A stretch of DNA of 64,000 nt, taken from positions 43,577,502-43,641,501 of the forward strand of contig CAXKWD010000008.1 in the NCBI GenBank assembly GCA_964059195.1, read 5' to 3'. Below the pieces are notes generated by a model that was not told where the DNA came from, ran no database searches, and saw only the letters and a list, made by a program, of their open reading frames with translations. This stretch comes from Ectobius pallidus (lineage: Eukaryota > Arthropoda > Insecta > Blattodea > Ectobiidae). Shown here piece after piece: positions 57,447 to 64,000 of the stretch. The translations under genes and the position numbers were made by a program. Numbering within the stretch: position 1 is the first letter of the stretch; each line of letters begins with the position of its first letter.

Positions 57447-59127
57447 TGTAGGCTAGTGTGCCTGACAGAATTTGCAATAGGATTTTCGGAGGACCACTGG
57501 GAGAACCCAGAAAAATATATATGTTTAGAAGTGTAGGAATATTGAAGGAAGCAGGAATAATGGAGAGAGAGAATTGTTACTTTATTCTTCTTTTCTTGTA
57601 GATTACTGCTTCTCTTCTTACTTGGAATTATATTTGTTATAGATCAGTATTGAATAGCACTTTGCTATTTGCACTAAGTAGATTTCAGGAATAACTGGAA
57701 TTCCCTAGAAAATACACTATGTTTTGTGCTTTGAAATACTAAATGTAAAGTTCTTTATTTTGATCCCAAATGGTTACACAGTCTTTGGAATAATTGAGCT
57801 GTACTGGCTCAAAATACTACTGCAGTATACTTTATCTGTCAGTAGGGAAAAGATAAGCTGCAATTGCTTGCCAAAACTTCTTAACTTTATAAATGCTGAA
57901 TTACTTTTAAAAAAACACTAATTTGCTAGACCATTCCTTGGTCTTTGTGAGTTATGCTATATTCGCTCAAAGCTACTACGGCAGCATCTTTAGCTTGCAC
58001 GTAGAGAAAAAGAGGAGCTGCAAGGATGCCAAAACTCCTTACAATTATATAAGCAGAAATTACTTTAGCTGCAAAAACTTGTTAAGCCTTATTTGGCTTT
58101 TGTGTATTAGTGCATTGCTAGAATTTGAGTTACTTAACTTTGTTTGCGACTACATCTGATGAGAATGTGACTGCATTTAGCCGGACAGAAGTTAAGGGAT
58201 GTACAGTTATTGAAGCTGAAGTTCTATGGTGCTGTAGTCCATCCTGAACGGTGGCCAGTAGCGAGTCCTTCCATGGCTACAAGCTACGCTCCACGAAGTT
58301 CTAGTGATGTCCTAGAATCCACCTCCTGGTAGATTAAGTAGTGGCTGCTAATGCTGGTTCCATGCGTAGTTGTATGTAGAAACTGTACAGTAATATATTC
58401 AGACTTGTGGTCTGTTGCTAAACTGGGGCTGTGCCCTTACGAAGCGACGATCGGTGAGAGAGTGAATAAAGTCTAACGGCCAAAATGCGTTCACATAATC
58501 ATCTTACAAAGAGTCAGGTTCTGGAATCTTATGGAAGGCTCTTCTTGAAGTTTCCAGTAGCTTCCATCCAGAATAAGAGTACATTTAAAGATAATAACAT
58601 GCTGTAATTATTCTGTAACATAAAAAATCTGCATGTGAGCATTTGCATTATAATTGTAATGTATAATTACAGAGAAATTATTAATTTTAATGTGGTGAAT
58701 AATCGATCTATTCATAAAGCTGCTTCTACAACCAAGTGCAATAATCTAATCTAAGTGCTTCTAATTGAGCTAATGTATTCTGGCTGTAGCGCCAAGTAAA
58801 TGCTAATGAGCTGTCCCTCGACTTATCGATATCAGTTCGATGTCGGCAATGCAGCTTTCTGTTGCTAACTAACATTACTTATTTAATCTAATGATAATAG
58901 CTAATAGTAACAGGAATAAATATGTAAAGCTATTCCTTAGTTTATTACAATACAGATTACAATGGATATTTTCCTTATCTAAATGTAAATAAATAGATAC
59001 AAGCGTGCCAAGAATTCTGATTGCTGGTAACTGGCATCAGTGCCATCTAGTGACTTGTATTAATACTTTATTACTAGTATTTGCTATAAAAGTATAATAA
59101 ATGGGATCTAAGCTCTGCGAGCTTACA
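57447..59127. mobile_element. Probable solo LTR, 1681 bp
   Basis: TGTAGGCTAGTGTGCC to GCGAGCTTACA has the TGTA..TACA ends of an LTR. AAGAT is duplicated at 57442-57446 and 59128-59132, and the satellite at ~35950 shows the undisturbed GAAGATTGTGTGAAATATTG. AATAAA occurs at 58464 after a GC-richer stretch. An internal imperfect duplication of ~170 bp (57830-57925 and 58000-58090) surrounds GCCAAAACT.CTTA. BEL/Pao would fit a 5 bp duplication but the family is not established. Confidence 0.75.
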
Positions 59128-59192
59128 AAGATTGTGTGAAATATTGTTTGCCAATTGTTTTAAGGATTGTTGGAATATTGTTGAATCAATTG
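59128..59192 (+). repeat. Minisatellite remnant
   Basis: AAGATTGTGTGAAATATTG to AATATTGTTGAATCAATTG continues the array beyond the solo LTR and ends at the RTE-like LINE. Confidence 0.85.
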
Positions 59193-60486
59193 GAAGAGTG
59201 ATGAAACAACGATTAAATAATGAGTATATGGACACTGACATGCAATGTGGAATTACAGCAGGCAGAACTTGTATTGATCAAGTTGAACTGGATTGCTACG
59301 TAAAACAGAAACGGATTGATATAGCCTTTAATAGATCAAGAAAAGGCGTATGATAGTGTACCCAGAAGTAAATTATGGGAAGCATTAGAAATATCAGGTA
59401 TACATAAGGCATTAATAGGATTAATACAATAAATATACAGGAATATCATGTGCCAAATAAAAATAGGATCAAGGATATCACAGACCTTTCAAACGAGCAA
59501 AGGATTATTACAAGGATGCTGCTTATCCCCTACATTTTTAAAAATATTTTTGGATGTAAGTTTGAGGGAATGGAATAAGAAATGTGGAAAGATGGGACTA
59601 CAGGTTGATGAACATTTATTCATATCTAACCTGCTCTTCGCCAATGACCAGGTCATTATAGCGCAAGACAGTGACGATGTTGATTATTTGTGCAGAAAAT
59701 TGCAAGAGGAGTATACAAAATGGGGATTAAAAATCAATTTAAGAAAGACAGAATATATGACAGCTAACAATGATGATATAGAAATAGAGGGAAATATAAT
59801 TAAAGAAACCAACAGGTTTAAGTACTTAGGAGCAATAGTACAGATGGATGGATCTTCCAAATTTGAAATAGAGAAAAGGATATGCCAAGGCAGGAAAACA
59901 ATAGGAATGCTAAATTCGGTGTTATGGAGCAGGAATATTATGGCATAAACAAAAGTAAATATCTATAAACCAGTAGTAGAAAGTATTTTGCTATATGGAG
60001 CGGAATCTTGGTCATTAAATAATAAACAAAGAACAAAATTGCGTACTACAGAAATGGATTATTGGAGAAGGTCAGCAAGGAAATCGCGGAGAGATAGAAT
60101 CAGGAATAGCACAATAAGAGAAATTATGATAGAGAAAGATGTGATAGAGATAGTTGAAAGTAAAACATTACGTTGGTATGGACACATAAAGAGAATTAAC
60201 AAAGGAAGATTGCCAAGAGTGGTAATGAATTGGGAACCTGATGGAAGAAGGAGGAAAGGAAGACCAACTGAAACCTGGATTAATGGAGTAAAAGAAAGTA
60301 TGGCCAAGAGAGGACTAGACAGACAGTTGTGGAGAAATAAGATAAATTAAGTGTGACTTTGATAGAAGCAGTGTGTTTATTTATGTTATCATTGCCGAGT
60401 GTTTACTTATTGTCATTGTCATTGTTTGGTTGAGAGAAACCACAGCCTTGTGGAAACCCCTATATATAACAAATAAAAATTATGTA
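59193..60486 (+). mobile_element. 5'-truncated RTE-like LINE in minisatellite
   Basis: Begins inside the RT domain and ends in a short 3' UTR with AACAAATAAAAATTATGTAA. The satellite resumes as TGATTTTTGGTCTATAATTG, which matches the undisturbed array at ~36030 after CAATTGTATAA. Target duplication is not clear. RTE affiliation is from the RT and the C-terminal domain. Confidence 0.82.
59195..60350 (+). pseudogene. RTE-like reverse transcriptase, C-terminal two-thirds
   Basis: Frames in order: to 59353, CGITAGRTCIDQ (finger) and IAFNRSRKG, where the catalytic Asp of motif A has been replaced and a shift follows. From 59448, KGLLQGCCLSPTFLKIFLD (motif B), LLFANDQVIIAQD (motif C with Asp-Asp changed to Asn-Asp), KWGLKINLRKTEYM and FKYLGAIVQMDG. 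After a stop at 59948, from 59988 ILLYGAESWSL and RWYGHIKRINKGRLPR with GRPTETWINGVKE. Loss of catalytic residues and two breaks mark a dead copy. Confidence 0.87.
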
Positions 60487-60523
60487 ATGATTTTTGGTCT
60501 ATAATTGAAAATATTGTTTAAAG
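60487..60523 (+). repeat. Last minisatellite remnant
   Basis: TGATTTTTGGTCTATAATTG ... TTTAAAGA matches the array at ~36025-36065 and stops where new GC-rich sequence begins. Confidence 0.85.
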
Positions 60524-61331
60524 AGTAGTTTAGTATTGTTCATGACCCCTAAGGTGGGATGCTGAATGCAACCCGCAATACAGGGGCAGACCCCGCAATA
60601 CAGGATGCGGTGCGGTGGGATGCGTAGGGGAAGGTGGGTTGGATGGAGTGGTGGCCGCGTAGGGGAAGGTGGGATGCGGAGTGGGGTCCTCAACTACCGC
60701 CCCCCAAGCAATAGCACCATAATTTGGTCAGCCAGTGGTTAGTCTCCACACCCACTGCCCTTTGGCCACCTGGGTGCATGCATCCAGAGGTCTAGCGCCA
60801 CAACGGCCTAAGTGTTCGACTCGTTATTGGTAATTATTTGTGGGCTTGCGCCCTTATTGATCATAGCTCTTTTGACAATCTGGGTGCAAGCGACCTTTGC
60901 GCCACCTGTGTAGAGCAACGGCCTAAGTGTTCGACTCGTTATTGTGAGTTTGTAATATTTGTGTTATTGTAATAATGTGAGCTTGAGTATCTTAGTGAGA
61001 GTCCAGACGGGATGCAGCTGCGCGTGTACGATAATAACCGGCTTACTGCGCGTGGGGGGTCCAGATGCTGTCTGCTGTCTCGCGTTGCAGAGCCGCATCT
61101 CTGCATCTCAAAATATCCCAGCTTAGCGCGCGTGGGGTCCCAGCGTGCACGTTGTACTCTAGCGTGTGTCAATGTTGTAGCACATGTGATATATTATTAT
61201 TGCGTTGTCCGGCAGATGTTGTCCGGCAGCCACGCGTACGAAAATAACACAGCTTACCACAGCAGTGGTCCCGCCGTACCTATGCGTGGTGACCGTTATA
61301 AGCGTGGTCGCTGTTCCATAGCGTGAGCCGA
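60524..61331. other. GC-rich leader with short repeats
   Basis: No gene supported. CGTAGGGGAAGGTGGG occurs twice (~60625, ~60656). GGGATGC-type words and GCGCGTGGGG (~61044 and ~61127) recur. A ~115 bp duplication is described separately. Frames here lack any domain and change phase with the repeats. Confidence 0.5.
60761..60944 (+). repeat. ~115 bp duplication with a 29 bp perfect core
   Basis: CAACGGCCTAAGTGTTCGAC plus TCGTTATTG is identical at 60801-60829 and 60916-60944. CTGGGTGCA precedes each at about the same distance (~60769, ~60880). The spacing is 115 bp. Confidence 0.88.
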
Positions 61332-61367
61332 TATAAATACATAACCCGCAGACGATTTGGCTCATTC
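61332..61367 (+). promoter_or_regulatory. RNA polymerase II core promoter (TATA and initiator)
   Basis: TATAAAT at 61332-61338 and CTCATTC at 61361-61367, matching the arthropod initiator TCAKTY with A+1 at 61364. The 32 bp from the TATA first base to the predicted +1 is the standard spacing. The ATG follows 21 bases later, giving a very short leader. Confidence 0.65.
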
Positions 61368-61384
61368 AACGGATAGCAGCCGAC

Positions 61385-61759
61385 ATGGAAGGTACTACTA
61401 CTGCGTTCTTCAAGTGCTCCGAGTGCGATGCCAAGTATAGGCACAAATTCCATCTGAACTGGCACGTGAGGCTAAGGCATACACAAAGTCAATTCTCCTG
61501 TGATTCGTGTGGGGCATCATACACACGTCGCGACGTATTGACCAGACATGTGCGGGAGGCACACTCTAACAGTCAACTAGTCTGTGTTAAATGTGGAAAA
61601 TGTTTCACATCTCAACGCTATCTAAACCACCATTTGGAATCTACCCATAATCCAATGAACCCCAACGAAATGTACCGACAACGGGAGATGGCAGTGACAC
61701 CGACCGCCAGACCATCCGTGATCCGGACAGCTTTGGGCGGCCAAGCCATTGATTACTCG
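61385..61759 (+). CDS. Zinc-finger/PolB gene, exon 1: three C2H2 fingers
   Basis: First ATG after the promoter. Three tandem C2H2 fingers are visible: FKCSECDAKYRHKFHLNWH, FSCDSCGASYTRRDVLTRH and LVCVKCGKCFTSQRYLNHH, each with the second His supplied four or more residues on. They would bind DNA or RNA. A polar linker ends at GATTACTCG, followed by GTACGT (donor, 61760). The frame read through the donor continues ~65 codons but loses sense, and splicing to 61851 keeps phase 0. Intron 1 is 61760-61850 (91 nt, TTTGTTACAG acceptor). Confidence 0.75.
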
Positions 61760-61850
61760 GTACGTGTTATATATATATACATATTAATGTGTTATATATT
61801 AATGTGTCACGTTCGAGACAACTCGCCTCATTATAAGTTTTTTGTTACAG

Positions 61851-62105
61851 CCTTTCGCCGTGCCAGATGCAAACACGCAACCCATTGCAGTATCATCTCA
61901 GCAAACTGCAGACGGAGGCCAAGGAGTCGCACCCCATCACATGCCAGATGTTAACGTGCAGACACAAGGATCCGCTTCATCTCGCGCGGTGACAGATGTC
62001 GGCAGCCATTATAATGTGGGGGGAGCTCTCACCGCTCACGGCAGCCAAGCAGTCTCGCAGTCAGTGCCAGATGTCAACAGACATGGGGCCGCTACTCAGT
62101 CTGAT
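61851..62105 (+). CDS. Zinc-finger/PolB gene, exon 2: linker with PDVN-type repeats
   Basis: Exactly 85 codons, phase 0 at both ends. Low-complexity polar linker with recurring FAVPDANTQ, HMPDVNVQTQG, AVTDVGSH and SVPDVNRHG at 20-30 residue spacing. No fold recognised. Donor GTGAGT at 62106, acceptor TTCTTACAG at 62193-62201. Intron 2 is 96 nt. Presumably a flexible tether between fingers and polymerase. Confidence 0.65.
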
Positions 62106-62201
62106 GTGAGTAGCTTACTACAATCACATGTTTTTTACGTTAATGTTTACATGGTTTTTCTATATGTTATGCTAATGTATACATTGTATTAATTCTTACA
62201 G

Positions 62202-63040
62202 AATGATTTTCGCAAAGTGGACTCAGCCTTCAGATCGAGAATCGCTACATATGCAGCAACCAATATCCCGCAAGCGGACCTGGAGAGCGGCCTAGCAGCC
62301 TACAAACCCAAGATGGAGGCACTGGTGAGGGACTCTATCCAACAATTTAAGTCTGTAAAATTCAATCTTTTTGTGGAATGCGGTTTTGAGAACTTGGAAG
62401 GAAAATCAACTCTACGTAATTTCAAATCAAAAAACGAGGTAGCTGTTGTAACGACCAACCTATCAGAACTGTTAGATAAACAAATAGAGAAAATTCAACA
62501 GGAATATCAAGACGTAGCCTTACGAGGGTCTGGGTTCATGTTCAAATCCATACATAAAATTGAATTACGCGTCAACCATTATAAACCTTTTGTGGGTAGG
62601 AAATTCATGCTCCTACCCGAACGTTTTAGGCATTTAAAATCTCTAGTGAACATTGACAACCATGACGATTATTGTTTCAAGTACTGCATCTTGGCAAAAT
62701 TTATAGAGGTAGGTAATGACTTATGGGCTAGCTATCTCGGAAACCAAGAATTATCTGACAGATACGACTGGAGCTGTGTAAAATTCCCGGTAGCATTACA
62801 CGACATCGAAAAGTTTTCAAAAATGAATAACATATCGATCAATGTGTTTGGTTTAGACGAGCGGGATGAAGTTGTACCAATAAAAATTGCTGATAAGGAG
62901 TTGGACGACCATAGAGACTTGCTCTTTGTCTGCGATGAAGTAAATTCACATTATGTCTTAATTTCTGATTTCGACGCATTCATTAGGCCTTTTGTAACAG
63001 CTAACCATCTTCAAGTCAGAGTGTGCAAACGATGTTACAG
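62202..63040 (+). CDS. Zinc-finger/PolB gene, exon 3: pre-polymerase region
   Basis: Begins NDFRKVDSAFRSRIATYAA. FNLFVECGFENLEG, GSGFMFKSIHKIELRVNHYKP, DYCFKYCILAKF and NNISINVFGLDE are the conserved blocks that precede family B (organellar/viral-type) DNA polymerases in arthropod genomes, probably including an inactive or accessory nuclease-like domain. It ends at VCKRCYS, half of a Cys/His cluster. In this frame translation would stop at 63143, but the cluster and the polymerase continue in another frame from about 63040, so a one-base loss is likely. Confidence 0.75.
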
Positions 63041-64000
63041 TCGTATGAAGGTGAGTCAGCCGACCAGAGACTTGAGGCTCATTTGGCTGTATGTAATTCG
63101 TTCTCACCCGTCAGGTGTGAATTTCCTAAACGTCTGGAAGTAAGTTTCACTAAGCATGAGTATTCGCAGAAGATTAGGTTCGTTATCTATGCGGATTTTG
63201 AGTGCTTATTGGAGCCTATTGCCGGATGTCAAAATGAGCCTGCAAAATCCTGGACTCAAAATTATCAAAAACATACACCTTTCAGTTACGCCTACTTTAT
63301 TAAGGACTTGGAAGGTGAACATTCGAATCTGCGGCTATACAGAGGACCCGAAGCAGGAGCCCATTTAATGAGTTCTCTTGTAAAAGACGTAAAGTCCATA
63401 GATGCCATATTAAATTCTGAAATAAAACCCATGATCCCTCTCACGGCAGAACAGAACAACCAGTATATGACCAGCACCATCTGTCATATCTGTAAACAAG
63501 GTAACTTTACCGAAGTGAACTTTAAAGTCAGGGACCACTGTCATGTCAGCGGGCGATTCAGAGGGGCCGCTCACAGGAATTGTAATCTAAATTACAGAAA
63601 CCAGACATTCGTCCCTGTCGTGTTGCATAACCTCTCCAATTACGATGCTCATTTCATTGTGACAGAGTTAGGCTTTGACAAGAATAGAATTAACGTCATT
63701 TGCAACTCCCAAGAGAAATACATTACATTTTCTAAATTTATTCCCTCCTCTTATTTGAAGCGGGGAGGTATGGAACTTAGATTTATCGACTCTTTCCGAT
63801 TCATGGCCAGTAGCTTGGAGAAGCTAGAGGACAATCTACCCAAGCAGAAATTTATAGAAACCAGAAATTCGTTTGGTGACAAAACCGATTTGGTGTGTCG
63901 AAAGGGGGTCTTCCCCTACGACTATGTGTCGTCCTACGAAGTTCTTGATGAGACAAAATTACCGCCTAAAGAGGCGTTTTACAACAAGCTCAGCAATGTG
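63041..64000 (+). CDS. Family B DNA polymerase, exonuclease region (continues past the window)
   Basis: Open without a stop to the window edge. FVIYADFECLLEPI is exonuclease motif I (Asp-x-Glu). CHICKQGNFTEVNFKVRDHC with HRNCNLNYR is a Cys/His insert typical of this polymerase group. LHNLSNYDAHFI is exonuclease motif II, and FIDSFRFMASSLEKL follows. This is the protein-primed or viral/organellar type of family B polymerase found in Polintons, adintovirus-like elements and linear plasmids. Polymerase motifs A-C lie beyond 64000. The frame change near 63040 is the only lesion seen. Confidence 0.82.

Larger units (their letters stand above)
60524..64000 (+). mobile_element. Left part of a probable Polinton/Maverick-like element
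   Basis: Satellite gives way at AGTAGTTTAGTATTG; Polintons typically start with AG. An ~840 bp GC-rich, repeat-containing leader could be a terminal repeat, then a promoter and a PolB-type gene reading inward. Integrase, ATPase, protease and capsid genes, and the other terminus, would be beyond the window, so the assignment is inferred from the polymerase alone. A free-standing polymerase-like gene family is the alternative. Confidence 0.5.

Noticed and set aside
61012..61326. Frames of 60-104 codons in the GC-rich leader
   Set aside because: They lie upstream of the TATA/initiator, follow short repeats and have no domain.

Overview
The window is non-coding, repeat-dominated DNA from an animal with a large genome, most likely an arthropod. 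That reading rests on the mix of element families: BEL/Pao and Gypsy-like LTR retrotransposons, R1-like, RTE-like and CR1/Jockey-like non-LTR elements, a mariner-like element whose best-preserved part matches a type common in insects, hAT-like and PIF/Harbinger-like DNA elements, spliceosomal introns, and a TATA/TCATTC core promoter. Nothing looks bacterial. I cannot name the species, and I see no ordinary single-copy host gene with confidence. Nearly all coding sequence is transposon-derived and broken.

Layout. 1-5293 is the body of a BEL/Pao retrotransposon on the + strand (gag, protease, RT, RNase H, integrase) with stops, one frame change and a deletion. About 6505-14915 holds two ~700 bp arms in inverted orientation. 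The left arm has been split by a Harbinger-like element (6774-8103), a TG..CA insertion that looks like a solo LTR (8293-9260) and an unknown insertion (~9471-10746). The right arm lacks all three and so preserves their empty sites. Between the arms lie a tandem tRNA-like unit and the 3' end of an R1-like LINE. About 16150-22930, possibly to 25870, is an R1-like LINE on the - strand, cut by a DNA element with AGCCGCGGCT subterminal repeats (~18236-19872). Its possible 5' repeat region is cut by a small DNA transposon (23316-25245) that carries a THAP-domain remnant at one end and a divergent two-exon SAP-domain remnant at the other.

From 26563 to 60524 the host DNA is a degenerate minisatellite built on GATTGTTGAAAC/GATTGTTGGAC, with a higher-order period near 1.5 kb at 53-57 kb. 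It is a nest of insertions: an LTR element with gag and protease but no visible RT or integrase (27141-35583, TSD AACG, itself carrying mariner-like and hAT-like insertions); a ~1.2 kb TG..CA insertion (36881-38087); a 9.8 kb LTR element with two 2791 bp LTRs that look identical and no recognisable protein (38399-48195, TSD ATGG); a Gypsy-like pol fragment (49736-53228); a 1681 bp probable solo LTR (57447-59127, TSD AAGAT); and a 5'-truncated RTE-like LINE (59193-60486).

At the right edge (60524-64000) begins a probable Polinton/Maverick-like unit. A clear core promoter drives a gene with three C2H2 zinc fingers, two short phase-0 introns and a viral/organellar-type family B DNA polymerase N-terminal region, with one frame break near 63040. 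The gene runs off the window.

The items most worth following are the THAP/SAP two-gene transposon with its paralogous empty site, the zinc-finger/PolB gene with introns, the young coding-less LTR element, and the minisatellite as a repeated landing site. All family names come from motif recognition by eye; no database search was run.
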